A DNA stretch of 64,000 nt, from positions 17,397,977 to 17,461,976 of the forward strand of contig OZ022242.1 in NCBI GenBank assembly GCA_963978895.1, written 5' to 3'. The position numbers and the translations under genes were made by a program. Of the stretch, positions 1-11,052 are shown in pieces. Source of the DNA: Erpobdella octoculata (taxonomy: Eukaryota; Annelida; Clitellata; Hirudinida; Erpobdellidae). Position 1 is the first letter of the stretch; each line of letters begins with the position of its first letter. The notes under the pieces were generated by a model that worked only from the letters and a program-made list of their open reading frames with translations, had not been told where the DNA came from and did no database searches.

Positions 1-151
1 TTATCACTAGTATCATTAATCACCTGTGATAATTATCATCAGTATCATTACTCACCTGTGATAATTATCACTAGTATCATTACTCACCTGCGATAATTAT
101 CTATAGTATCATTACTCACCTGCGATAATTATCTATAGTATCATTACTCAC
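1..151. repeat. 32-bp minisatellite in Mint intron, each unit holding a splice donor
   Basis: Five units with an exact 32-bp period (the hexamer CACCTG falls at 21, 53, 85, 117 and 149); the array runs off the left edge. On the minus strand each unit reads CAGGTGAGTAATGATACT, and the rightmost copy is the real exon/intron junction of the adjacent PTB exon. Units also contain GATAATTATC, which is its own reverse complement. The leftmost visible unit has GTGATT instead of GTGAGT. Confidence 0.9.
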
Positions 152-238
152 CTGCAGATTTGTGTTGAGGACCATGATCTTTTCAACCGAAACAAACAAG
201 TCCACCTCTGTGGATGGTTGTGACTCACCCTCGGGAGC
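152..238 (-). CDS. Mint: X11/Mint (APBA family) adaptor, PTB-domain exon 2, 29 codons
   Basis: This minus-strand exon encodes 29 residues starting APEGESQPSTEVDLFV and ending MVLNTNLQ. From memory of the family, this is the segment that follows the [11 protein letters not shown] helix in the PTB domain of X11/Mint/LIN-10 proteins, which binds NPxY peptides of APP-type membrane proteins. The acceptor AG is at 239-240 and the donor GT at 150-151. Both ends are phase 0 and the exon joins the 1998-2149 exon in frame. The donor lies inside a minisatellite, so several near-identical donors follow it in the intron. The remaining PTB sequence and the two PDZ domains expected for the family must lie left of the window. 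Confidence 0.9.
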
Positions 239-346
239 CTTTTTTATTATATGAACAATATGAAACTAATAAATCTTTAAAAATTCTTTTTAAACAGTTT
301 ATTCAAATGAGAACAGGTGATGAAAAATAATTTCAATTAAGATATA

Positions 347-472
<126 letters not shown>

Positions 473-737
473 AATAGTTGAAATATGAATTAAGATAAAT
501 CTATTAATATATAAATAGTTGAAATATTAATTGAATTAGCTAGTGTTTTGAAGAGAAATAGTCACAATTCAAATAAGAGACCAGCAAAATCAACCATGCA
601 TGAATACTTTGTAAATACAACAAATATTGAATGAAATAATAACTTAAAAGATAGCAAAATATGAACAAACAAAATTTATTATAGATGTTTGGAAGGTAAA
701 TAAATAATAATATTAGAATAATTGAACACATATTTTA

Positions 738-1767
738 TAGGGATGTCACGGGTTCAACTTTTTGGGTTCTTGAATTTTGAATTTTTTGGGTTTGGAATTT
801 TAAATGAATGAACTTTGGGTCTAGTTTGGGCAGTAACGTTTTCATAATTTTGGAAATGCGCCTGAGAGGGATCTCAGTGCTAATAAATATTTTATGATTG
901 GCTAAACTGATTTAGTGAAATATTTGGAAAGTTCTGCATTACAATAATAAACAAAATAAATACTACAGTAAATACTTATTTTGTTCAATCTTGTCTAAAA
1001 ATATTTTTATTTATCTTGAATTCTGTTTAAAAGTGAATCATTTTATGGAATTGCTTTAACATTACATATATAATCATCATGTTTTATCATAACAAATTCT
1101 GTAGCTATAACAAAATACATGATTCTTAAGTGCTCTCAAAGTGTCCATTTGAAGGTTAAAACAATAGACAAAACTATACTTAGAGGTTCCTTTTTCTTTT
1201 TCAATAATTAGATTCAGTCATTAAAATTTATAAAAATGTAATTAAAATACTGTCGTAGTCGTTGTTTGTGTTAGTTATAACTCTATTTATGTTTTTCAAG
1301 GATTTATTTTGTATTTTTGTTCAAAATAATTTCCCATAAATGAAGATCTGCTACAGTGGTAGACAAAATTAGCTAACTTCTCCAAACTTGGTGATCATAA
1401 CTAAATGCTATTTAACTGCATCATTAACCAGCGTTCCATCCATGCAACTGTTCAAAGACAATACTCAGAACCATGCTGCAGAAAGAAGGTTGTTCGTGAA
1501 ACAAAATTCCTGTAAATGATTTTTAATACTAAATTTCAATAAATGTATCAAGTTTTGAAAAAACTCCGAGTTTGTGTTAAGGTTTTTCAAAACTTTGAGT
1601 TTGGGTTTTTCATAACTCAGGGTTCGTTTTTCTCTTTTATGAAAGTTTGACTTTCACTTTTTCAAAAGTCCAGGTTCAGGTTTCATTTTTTCGAAAATTT
1701 TGGGTATCCAAAAAAGACTGGGTAGTACAACAGTTCGGGTTTGGGTCGGGCACTCGTGACATCCCTA
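738..1767. mobile_element. Non-autonomous or decayed hAT-type DNA transposon
   Basis: The left end reads TAGGGATGTCACGGGTTC and the right end reads CGGGCACTCGTGACATCCCTA, forming inverted termini that start TAGGGATGTCACG. The flanks ATATTTTA (730-737) and ATAATTTT (1768-1775) match at 6 of 8 positions, consistent with an aged 8-bp target duplication. Subterminal sequence is rich in GGGTTTGGG/GGGTTCGG motifs. No transposase reading frame is recognised. Confidence 0.65.
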
Positions 1768-1997
1768 ATAATTTTTTTAATAAAACGTCAACAACACTGA
1801 AAATACCCGTCTGTCTATGAAACGTAACCTTTTGCTTCTTTAAGAGGCATAATGATAATGTCAAAAAAATTTTGTTCAGTTAAACTTCTTCAAATAAATG
1901 AATTCTATACAATAGAGGAAATTAAAGCATCTGCCTAAAGAATAAGACTAAAAACACGCTAATAGTATCAGCAACAAGGCGGACACAACAGCTTTAC

Positions 1998-2149
1998 CTT
2001 GATCCTGCCAACAGCTTCCTGGGCCTGCATCATACGCATGGCTTTGGATGGCTGACCCTCCGAAACAAGCTGAGTGGATCCGAGGTAGTTGGCCCTGAAC
2101 AGCACACCCTCAATAAGAACTGATTCGTTTGATGGATCACGAAGAGCAA
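1998..2149 (-). CDS. Mint: X11/Mint adaptor, PTB-domain exon 1
   Basis: The exon encodes [18 protein letters not shown] followed by [18 protein letters not shown] and [14 protein letters not shown]. The [11 protein letters not shown] and [13 protein letters not shown] motifs are diagnostic of the X11/Mint PTB domain and are the basis for naming the whole gene. The acceptor is CACACACAG at 2150-2158 and the donor AAG/GTAAAG is at 1996-1998. The exon begins with two bases of a split codon, whereas the preceding recovered exon (5039-5157) ends in phase 0. A small exon of length 3n+1 between 2150 and 5038 is therefore probably unrecovered. A minisatellite starts only 14 bp upstream of the acceptor. 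Confidence 0.95.
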
Positions 2150-2163
2150 CTGTGTGTGGTAGT

Positions 2164-2280
2164 GAAATGAATGAATAAATATGGTGGTGATGCAGATGAA
2201 ATGAATGAATAAATATGGTGGTGATGCAGATGAAATGATTGTATAAATTTGGCAGTGATGCAAATGAATAATTATTGTGG
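2164..2280. repeat. 34-bp tandem repeat, about 3.3 copies
   Basis: Units begin at 2164, 2198 and 2232 (GAAATGAATGAATAAATATGG...), the third degenerate. It occupies the polypyrimidine/branch-point region of the Mint intron directly upstream (minus strand) of the PTB acceptor. Confidence 0.9.
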
Positions 2281-2810
2281 TGGAGTGAGTAAATAAAAAT
2301 GAAAAGGATGGTATCAAATTGAAAACTAGCTCATGTTTAGCATAACAACAAAAGTATTATTAATAGCTGTAAGGATTTATTAAAAAAAATATTTTGTTTG
2401 ATGAAATAAAATTAAATAAAAAATTGAATAAATAAACCACAACCACAACAAAAAGAAAGAATAAACAATGAGAAAAATAAATGACCTGTGACCTCAACAC
2501 AAACTAAAATACTATTTAATAATAAACAAAGGCTTAAAATTAACAACAACCAAATATGATAAATAAAAAATTGCAATGTGCTCGCTCACCAATCGGTGGT
2601 CGAAGAATCCGTTTATGTATGTGTGAGGGCATTTACAAATTATATGAATATTCAAATAAATACAATATATATAAATATATATATATATATAATTGTATTT
2701 GAAATCTGTTATGGGAATCATGGAAGAATTGATTGATCTGAAAATCAGCTGCAATGACATAATCAGCCAGCAACAGGAAAATACCAAATTTTCAGTTTTA
2801 TATCTAAAAT
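2281..2810. other. Mint intron, no gene seen
   Basis: AT-rich non-coding DNA with a short TA run at about 2667-2692. A possible 7-nt microexon at 2486-2492 is discussed among the rejected items. Confidence 0.6.
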
Positions 2811-3031
2811 TAGAGCTAGACCGAAACTCGGTTACGGTTTTGGCACTAAAACCAGGCTTAAAATCGGTTTCGGCTGCTCTGGTTTCGGAAAATTTTCGGT
2901 GTATTTTCTGCTAGGTTTCGGCATAAACCGAAACCGAACCTACAAAAAAATTAAAAGTTGTTCAACATGTTTATTTGAGTAGTTTAGCTATGTTTTGATT
3001 GTGTATTGTATAAATGTATTTGTATGTGTGA

Positions 3032-3152
<121 letters not shown>

Positions 3153-3164
3153 TATACTTATACA

Positions 3165-4115
3165 ATGGGGTTTAACAACAAAAATTCATCTTGGAGTTTG
3201 TGATAACGCTGCAAATATGATCTGTTCGATGAGATTTGCAAAAATAGATGACATAGGTTGTATGGCCCACACACTGCAACTAGTACTCAATGATGGGTTA
3301 TTCACTCAATCGTCAGTGGAGAAGTTTGTCAAAGCATCGAGAAAAATCGTCTCCCACTTTAAACACATCGAATCTGCAGTTCGTAAATTAAACGAAATTC
3401 AAAATTCTTATTCGGTTCCTCAGCATATGATGATACAAGATGTTGAAACGCGATGGAACAGTACCTACATGATGCTTCAACGTATGAAAGAGCAAAAAAA
3501 GCATTGAATTTTTACAGCGACCAACATGGCGAAATTGATTCGCTGTCAAATTCAGACTGGGAGTTATTGGAAAGGATAGCTTTAGTTTTGGAACCATTTT
3601 ATGATGCAACATTAGAAATATGCTCAGATAAAGCTTGCCTAGCAATTGTGATCCCAATCGTAACAATGTTGTTAAAAAAATGCAGAAATCAAACAATACA
3701 CAAGAAGAGAAGGGGTTGCTGCAAATGAAAGCGGCGCTACGAAATTTGATAAACAAACAATTTGCGCACGTAAAAACGTCTCGTCATTACACAGCAGCTA
3801 CGACGCTGGATCCCAGGTTTAAAACTTTATATCGGTACAATATAGGTACGGCAACTGCAATAACTCAGTTTGCGAATTAAGAAGTCCAACGTCAGCATCC
3901 CTGACAATACAGAAATCCGTGTTCGTGAGTTCTTCTACTCACTACTCTCTTTGGGATGATCACAACATTGCTCATTTGACACCATCAACAAATGCAAATA
4001 AAACAAGAGATTCAACATTTGAGGTGGAATTGTAATCGGACCTTCAAGCACCACATCTACCTCGTTCAACCAGCATTTACGCTTATTGGCATCACAACTT
4101 GAAGTTCGATTGTTT
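3165..4115 (+). pseudogene. hAT transposase remnant (ZBED-like), frameshifted
   Basis: Conceptual translation in three frames gives blocks typical of ZBED-type hAT transposases: [23 protein letters not shown], a histidine/lysine helix before [14 protein letters not shown], then WELLERIALVLEPFYDATLEI and a C-terminal block ending ATTLDPRFKTLY. Further downstream, weaker similarity (DSTFEVEL, stop, then APHLPRSTSIYAYW) corresponds to the start of the hAT dimerisation region. Frameshifts fall near 3500 and 3670, and stops interrupt the end. The N-terminal BED zinc finger and first catalytic aspartate block are missing, replaced by the (TA)n run. The gene is non-functional. Confidence 0.88.
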
Positions 4116-4398
4116 GGATGTAATTATTGATTAATATTGAATGATTTTATTACTTTTATACACAATTTGAATAAAATAATTAAAAATTTTTGTGTTATTA
4201 GATTGAAAAAAAATTACATTTGCAAATTAACGTTTTTTTAAATTTTTTAATTGCAAAAGTCCTAAAATGATGGTTCGGTTTCGGTGAAAACTAAGAGGTT
4301 CGGTTCGGTTCTGGTTTCAGTGAAAACGTTTTACATAGTTTCGGTCGCAGTTTCGGTGAAACTCAAAAAAGTGGTTTTGGTCTAGCTCTATCTAAAAT

Positions 4399-5038
4399 GT
4401 GTATATTTATTTGACCAACCTTCCCTGGCACGATTTTTTCTCTGTTCAACCTGAGTAATATGAAATTTTTTTAATTATTATTACAGTCAAATAAAAACTC
4501 CACATAATTCAGCTGAAACAATCTAGTCTCAATTAAATTACTAGTAACTGCATATTCAACCATTAAAATATACAACACATATTCAACCACTAAAATAAAT
4601 AAGACACATGACATACAACTCATTCCATGAAACAATCAACAAACCCAGACCCGAGCACCAAATTTTTTTTAGGACATCGGTTGGCTGGAGCAAAGTTACG
4701 ACTCGATTATTCTTTTGGCTTCTTATGGTTCGATTACGGATGACAAATTTATGGATCATATGCGGCTCAAGCCATATTTCAGCCGTAAATGTTCTATACT
4801 TTTAATAGCTGATTACTGGGGTTCCTAAAATAGCTGATGATCGGAGGGGGAAGTAGTCATAGGTACTTTAAAAAAAAATTAATGTCGTGCCGAAAACAAA
4901 TAAGCTGGTGCAAGCTTTTTATTATTACTGCTCACATTCGGTTCAGCCGTAAAAAAAATTGGCAGCCAGCAGCACTAGTCAAACAAATTTGGCTTGGCAA
5001 AACTAATTAAGGACAAGTTTAAATCACTTCAACTATAC
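4399..5038. other. Mint intron, no gene seen
   Basis: AT-rich. The segment around 4640-4960, with paired CAGCCGTAAA motifs, may be an old repeat fragment, but neither termini nor coding sequence are recognisable. Confidence 0.5.
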
Positions 5039-5157
5039 CTGGTCCTTGATGGGAGAAGATGCAGAATGAGATAACTTGGCAGCACAGTCATATTGTCTTT
5101 TAAGAAGTTTATCTGTTTCTTCATCTGTGCTGTAGTCTCCTGTGGTTGTTGCTACAG
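5039..5157 (-). CDS. Mint: X11/Mint adaptor, exon upstream of PTB
   Basis: The exon encodes VATTTGDYSTDEETDKLLKR followed by QYDCAAKLSHSASSPIKDQ. The acceptor CACACAG lies at 5158-5164 and the donor CAG/GTATAG at 5037-5041. It begins with two bases that complete the codon left open by the 6961-7554 exon and ends in phase 0. The acidic stretch followed by a K/R-rich helix fits the poorly conserved region just before the X11 PTB domain, but membership rests mainly on strand, order and splice phase. Confidence 0.8.
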
Positions 5158-6960
5158 CTGTGTGACAAACAAGACCAAGATGAAACTGGTGATTATAAAA
5201 ATACATGGATTGAAAAGCCACCCAAGTGAATGTTTATAGTATTTGATACACACTCATACACCTGGGAGGAGAATGTCCATCCCATGGTTGATATGAAAAG
5301 TGATATTTTATAAATAAACAATGATGATAAGAATGATAAATAGACTAATTAAAGAATGTCAACTTTGAGGTAATTAAAAATTATTATATTATTTCATGCA
5401 ACATCACAATGTACTTTCAGTTCAAACTTCGTGATGTGCTTCATAATGAAATATGGAAACAAGTCAAGATGAAATATAAATAAGAATAGGAATGAAAGAA
5501 AGAAAGGAAAATAAAATAAAAAAAATTCTTTTGAATATTAAAGTCACGACACTATAACAGGCGAGCATGCAACTAACGTTAACTCACATGCACACGGACA
5601 CAGAAAGTAAAATAAATAAATAATTATTACTACTGGTACAAAAGAAGATGATTGTACTATTTAAATGGAATCGACATGCTCAGTTAATTAATATCAAAGG
5701 TTAAAACCTTCAAAGAAACTGTAACTCAAATTGATAGTCAACTATTTTTTTTAAAATTATTAGTAAAAAACACAAATAAACAAACACAGACAAACAGAAA
5801 CTAAGATCAATAAAAATTCTATATCATTCAAGAATACATTCTCAAATTCTACAATTTCGAGCTGTCAACATTCTTTGCATCTGCAATGTAAGAAAAAAAA
5901 GAGACTTTAAAAAATCAGCTGTTTCTCTTCTATGTCATCACAGTCTTCCATGTATGTGCTTGATTGCTCAAAAAAGTATTCAAAATGCAAACATATATAG
6001 ATATACAAGCTAAACATTTTTCGGGAATTAAAAAACTTCTTAAAGATTGTTCCATTAAGAGTCATTTTTAAAGGGAATGAATAAATGATGATATCATCAT
6101 GGAATGAATAAATAATGATATCATGGAATAAATAAATAATGATATGAATAACTAATGATATCATCATGGAAAGAACAAATAATGATATTATGGAATGAAT
6201 AAATAAGGATATCATCATCATGGGTAATAAATAGTGATATCATGGAATGAATAAATAATGATATCATGGAATGAATAAATAATGATATCATGGAATGAAT
6301 AAACAATGGTATCATGGAATGAATAAATAATGATACCATGGAATGAATAAATAATGATATCATGGAATTAATAAATAATGATATCATGGAATTAATAAAT
6401 AATGATATCATGGAATGAATAAATAATGATATCATCATGGAATGAATAAATGATATGATAGATAAGTGGGAATTATTTAACTTCTAGATAGAGAGGATTT
6501 GTTAAAAGCGATTGCCATTTTTTGGTTTCTTTCTCCAGATTTGGAATGGACTCATGGCATGCAAGATAAGATTCCAGTTCATAACTGACTATAAACGTTG
6601 TAATAATCTAATGTCTTCTATTTTATTAATAAAAAAATGCTCAGGTAATCTGCAGAGCTAGACAAATTTACAATGGAAGACTGTGATCCTCATCTATCAT
6701 ATTTAAGTCATTCAAATGATTTTAAATCTATTAAATAAATTCTATATAAAATAAAATGGAATTAAAAAAACTAAAAACTCTCATTCAGAGGTGAAAAATG
6801 ATAAGAAATATAATTTTATTTCACATTATTTAATTTCCTCTTTTATTTAAATAATTAAACCGTTTGTTCAAGATATTGAGTGAAAAAAGAAAATTAAATT
6901 TTGCTTCAGTCATTATCATCATCATCATCATCAGTATGAATTGAATCAATAAAGACAAAC
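5158..6960 (-). other. Mint intron
   Basis: AT-rich non-coding DNA containing the ATATCATGG-type minisatellite at about 6070-6450. No other coding or RNA feature is seen. Confidence 0.6.
6070..6450. repeat. ~24-bp minisatellite (GATATCATGGAATGAATAAATAAT)
   Basis: About 15 imperfect copies. The core GATATC is palindromic. Variants carry an extra ATC (ATATCATCATGG) or lose the ATGAATAAAT half. Confidence 0.93.
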
Positions 6961-7554
6961 CTTGATCTGATTGTGATTTATCAAGCTGAGGTGACTTCCT
7001 TGAGGAAATGAAACCCCTGCCAGCACTGTGGGAGATCCTGCTAAAACCGTTGCCACGAGAAGCAGCCACATCCACCTCAACATCAGCACATGACATCTCG
7101 ACAGTTGTGACACCATCCTCAAACGATTGACGTGAAGAGTTGATGTCGAGTCTTGGCTTGACAGTGCTAGAGTAATCATTTTCAACTTCATAATCGCCAC
7201 TATCATCATCATCTTCTTCTTCTTCCTCCTCTTCTTCTTCAAAATCGTCGGGCATGTTTCTGCACTCATAGCAATCATACCTGTCACACCTGTATGGTTC
7301 ATGTTGCCTATCTTCTTCTTCTTCTTTCCTCAACTTTTCTAGAACTTGAGCCCGAGTGGGAGCTTGACCCATTCCCCTCTTCTCTTCTTCCTTTTCTCTG
7401 AGGTAATTTGGCCCATGTACTCCAGCTCCCCATTGTTCAGGACCAATTCTGGATGTAAAAGAACCATCAGAAACATTTCTGACTGAGTAGTTGTCTGCAG
7501 AACCTCTGGAGTTGACAGCTGTGTTTTGTTGGCTTGTGGAATCAAAAATTGTTC
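6961..7554 (-). CDS. Mint: X11/Mint adaptor, acidic/disordered exon
   Basis: This 594-nt exon begins TIFDSTSQQNTAVNSRG and ends RKSPQLDKSQSDQ. It contains a basic/acidic helix (LEKLRKEEEEDRQHEPYR), a cysteine/tyrosine cluster YRCDRYDCYEC, and a run of about 13 Glu/Asp after NMPDDF. The acceptor is TTTTTTCAG (7555-7563) and the donor AAG/GTTTGT is at 6959-6962. Phases match the 9713-9775 exon (G + GA gives Gly) and the 5039-5157 exon. Nothing recognisable as an enzymatic domain is present; it is the disordered linker before the PTB domain. Confidence 0.85.
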
Positions 7555-8034
7555 CTGAAAAAACTGATGATGTTGACATCATACTGTAGATCTTATTATA
7601 CACCTTTCCCTGTGCACTGCAGGTGATAGTGTAAGAAGATAAAGCTATGTGGATGCTTGGAAGATCAAAGAAGAAAGAAACCAAGAATTATAAACACAAA
7701 CAAAAAAATAAAGATTTAAAATAATGCTCGAACATACCACCATCTGCATGCATCATCAATTGAAAACTTAAAGAAGGAAATTATCTGAGTGAACAGAATT
7801 TAAATAGAAGTACCTTCTGTAGAATTAAAGTGCACACAACCACACAGCACTTAAGGTGCATAAAAAGTCATAAGCATGAATGAATATGAGTATTTACTTC
7901 AGTACAGACATAAACAAGTGAGTGAAGCAAAAACAAAGTTTTTTAAAAACACACTTTTATATTTTTTTACTACATAAACAACAAACATATTAGCATAGAC
8001 AATAAATAGTTTGACAAAAATATCACAAATAATT

Positions 8035-8225
8035 ATTTAATTAAATTTTGTCCAATTGATCCAAAAATTTGATAGAATGCATTATTAATTAGTTCCGAGG
8101 TATGTTTAAATTTTGAAGTCTCTAGCTCATCGAGAAGTTAGTTTAAAATCGATTGCAAAATTTGACGACAGACAGATAGACAGACAGAGAAGTCAGGTTA
8201 AGTAAAAGTGTGTAAATATGTGTGT
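8035..8225 (+). repeat. Dispersed repeat ending in a GACA-rich tail
   Basis: Contains AATTTTGTCCAATTGATCCAAA, then a TCTCTAGCTCATCGAGAAG segment and a (GACA)n-like tail followed by GTCAGGTTAAGTAAAAG. The head matches sequence near 31780-31850. The layout (ATG TATTGTC-like head, CTAGCT core, CA-rich tail, TAAATAAAAG end) resembles copies at 14830, 30340 and 60950. Confidence 0.5.
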
Positions 8226-8339
8226 CAAATTGAAAAGTAAAGACGAAAGACCATCAACCCAGATGGTTTCACATTGAACCAGCACAAAAAAAAAACAACA
8301 AAAATATGCTCAACAACAAACACATGCACAACTACAAAC

Positions 8340-8720
8340 AAGCAACAACAATGAACACCACATGCTCGACAACTAGCAGCCACATAGCCATGGGGAGACC
8401 CCCAAACCGTTGCGGGCCCCCAGAGAAATTTTCAAACTAAACAATTTTATATGGCAGCTTATGAGTGTTTATAAAATTTTGGGTGAAGCCACATACCTCC
8501 CCCCCGATCATCAAGTTTTTGGGAAGAAGAAATTGATTGAAAAATTTTGGGTCCCCTCTTGCAAGTATTGACCCCCTCCAGAAAAATTTTGGACTGCTTG
8601 CAAATACTGAGCCCACCCAGGAACATTTTTGACCACTTCTTGCAAGCACTGAGCCCTCCAGAAAAATTTGGCTGGCTATGCGGTTGACAACTGGTGTTAT
8701 TTAGGTTGGACTTCTATTTT
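8340..8720. repeat. Degraded transposon fragment with ~60-bp tandem units
   Basis: Three degenerate units of the form CTTGCAAGTATTGACCCCCTCCAGAAAAATTTTGG, G/C-biased against the surrounding AT-rich intron. No terminal repeats were identified. Confidence 0.5.
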
Positions 8721-9712
8721 TATTTTCTATTAAGTTCTATTCCAGTTTCTATTTCCAGCACCTGCTGATTTAAGTTTAGCCCAGCTCATCTATAATTTTA
8801 TAACTGGCACGAAAGCCCCGACCCGTTGAGACATCAGCCCAACCCGACACATTTTAAAAACTCAACATGCAGGCTTGGCTTCTGTATGGCCATATTACAG
8901 ACCCATAAAGATACAAGCACTAAAAATTCTGTAACACTGCTTTTGAGCATGAGCAGTATAGTTATTGCTGCCTAGCCACGTTTGCTGTCATTCAATAAAC
9001 AAAATTATTTAAAAATAAAGTTTTTCTTATTTCTATTTTTATTTTCGTTTTGTCTATTTCAACTTTGTCTCCATACTTTCAACAATTTACATTTCAGTTT
9101 TTCAATTTACTTCAACGGAAATATTTTATATCGGTTAATAGCTTATTCCGTTTAAATGAACTTAAATAGCACTATCAACAACAAACACAAGGTCAACAAC
9201 ACATAAGAACATCCACTAATGTGTGCAGAAAAAAATACTGCATAAAAACTGCGTAAAAAACGAAATTGCTAATTTTTTATTCAATAACAGTGCCAGCAGT
9301 TAAACATAAACAAACGGTTAATACACAATACACATATGTGGGTTGCACATTTACTTACTGAAAACATGATTCTGTGTTACATCATGCATACATTGCATTC
9401 TATATTACATAATTATTTAATTATAACTAAAACAGCTTTAACATTCTGTAATTAATTGCTCCATTTTTAATTGTCTTTAAAATATTTTAAATAACATGCA
9501 GTTCTTCTAAAGTTCAGTAACAAATACCAGATAAAAAAATAATAGAACACATATATATGTTACCAATGATCTTCATAAATTCAATTCATCCTCAACTATA
9601 TTAACTTCATATTAGAACAAATAGCATTTTATTTTAAAGGAAATGATTTATTTTACAAAAATATAATGATAATAATAACAATAATGATAATGAATTTAAT
9701 TAAATAACAAAC

Positions 9713-9775
9713 CTCTTGTTACATAACCATCTTCCCTATCATCATCTTCTTCATCTTCAGAACTCACATCTCCTC
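9713..9775 (-). CDS. Mint: X11/Mint adaptor, small acidic exon
   Basis: A 63-nt exon encoding (R)GDVSSEDEEDDDREDGYVTR. The acceptor TTTAAG lies at 9776-9781 and the donor GAG/GTTTGT at 9711-9715. It takes two bases to finish the codon opened by the 9849-9943 exon and hands one base (G) to the next exon. Because its length is a multiple of three it could be skipped without changing the frame, so alternative splicing is possible. Assignment rests on phase and position. Confidence 0.75.
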
Positions 9776-9848
9776 CTTAAACAGAGAAAAGGAAAAATTA
9801 GAAGCCAATAAATTACCATAATTAAATAATTTATCACAATAAAATTAC

Positions 9849-9943
9849 TGGTGTTGATGTTCTGAACTGAGATGTCCTGCTTTGTAGTCTGCGGCTTAGG
9901 CACTGCCCTGCTGAAAGTTCGGTGGTAGTCTTGGGGCTGTCTG
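9849..9943 (-). CDS. Mint: X11/Mint adaptor, internal exon
   Basis: A 95-nt exon encoding RQPQDYHRTFSRAVPKPQTT followed by KQDISVQNINT. The acceptor is TTATTCAAG and the donor ACCA/GTAATT. Its first base (C) completes the AG left by the 14484-14700 exon, giving Ser, and its last base opens the codon finished by the 9713-9775 exon. It is rich in Pro, Gln and basic residues and is predicted disordered. Confidence 0.75.
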
Positions 9944-11034
9944 CTTGAATAAATAAAATCAATATTCATATTTGTATGCATTTTTAATCTCATTAGCCGT
10001 CCATCCCCTCCCACCAAAGCAGCAATGCTACCTAACAATATCTACAGAGATGAATTATGAAGTTGTTCCATGCGATGACCATTTCTATGACAACGAGGAG
10101 TAGTAATAACCAGATGAAAATGAAAGAACATAAAGAACAAATAAAGAAATAATCAACAATGGAATCGAAGTGCATACAAATCAACAAGCAGTATTTAAAA
10201 TAAAAACAATTATTATGTTAATTAGAATAAACTGCTTTTCAAAAATTTAAATATCTCGAATATCATTTTACCGGCTTAATATCAGCAGCCCACCTTATAG
10301 ATTTTTATAAATAGATAATTATATACAGCAGTACTATATAATAATAAATAATAATGTGTTATTAATGTGCTATTTTCATTTTAACTCTGCCAACTTCTTC
10401 ATCAGCTAAAAGTGGTTCTTTGACTTCAAGTGGATGAAAAAACTGAGCGAACCTGAGCTGAGTTATTGTAATTAATAGTAATTATGTGCCAAGTGAAATC
10501 ATTTACTGAAAAATAGTCATAATATAAAGTCTGCCCAGTGCCCTTTACTGTATATTTACTGTATGTGTATATGACCTTGAAAGAAATGTTGATCTTTGCT
10601 TAATGAAGTAAGATAATGTAGGCTTTGTAGCAATTGGGAATCTTTTGAGGTCAGTTTACAAAACAAAACCATTTACCTCGCAATGTTTAAATGATAGCGG
10701 TGGTTGAAAGATAATAAAGAGAAAAAAGAAAAAAAGGTTCATTTTTTTATTTCAATGAATTATAATTCAATAAAATATTTTTTTAAATAATAACTAAAAA
10801 AATTAATAACTGCAAAAAAATAGAAACCAGAAACAAAACAAATATCTGCTGAATTCTAGCAAATTCAACAAACAAAAATGTTTTCCATAATTTAAAAAAA
10901 TATTTAAAAAGATTATGAAAAACAATTTTGTTTAATACAGCATTATCATGTAAAAATGTGCTAGAAAAGCTACAAAATTTAAGCAGGTGGACAAACGAAC
11001 AAAAATATGAAAATCTTTTGATGAGAATATTTAC

Positions 11035-11052
11035 CTTGCTCCTCTGTGAATG
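11035..11052 (-). CDS. Mint: Candidate 18-nt alternative microexon of Mint
   Basis: On the minus strand a pyrimidine-biased tract ending CGTAAG precedes 18 nt that end in a strong donor, AAG/GTAAATATT. Insertion between the 14484 and 9943 exons keeps the frame and adds six residues (S)IHRGAS without a stop. The acceptor is mediocre and no homology supports it. Confidence 0.3.

Larger units (their letters stand above)
7555..9712 (-). other. Mint intron with degraded repeats
   Basis: It holds a dispersed-repeat copy (about 8035-8225) and a G/C-biased transposon scrap (about 8340-8720). Around 8770-8900 there are AACCCGACCC motifs of the kind seen in other TAGAG-ended repeats here. No coding exon was found. 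Confidence 0.55.

Noticed and set aside
1..151. Regular 32-bp direct repeats resembling a CRISPR array
   Set aside because: Units are contiguous with no unique spacers, and the locus is an animal intron.
2486..2492. 7-nt microexon GTCACAG that would repair the Mint phase gap and read DQ-VT-VALRDP
   Set aside because: Phase fits and an AG precedes it, but the donor GTCATT is poor and a 7-nt match arises easily by chance; kept only as a lead.
2580..2640. Strong donor GATTG/GTGAGC on the minus strand as part of a missing Mint exon
   Set aside because: No AG acceptor occurs upstream within a plausible exon length.
10380..10440. Minus-strand PLEVKEPLLADEEVGRVKM-like open stretch in a Mint intron
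   Set aside because: No acceptor/donor pair gives a frame-preserving exon; inclusion creates a stop or a frameshift.
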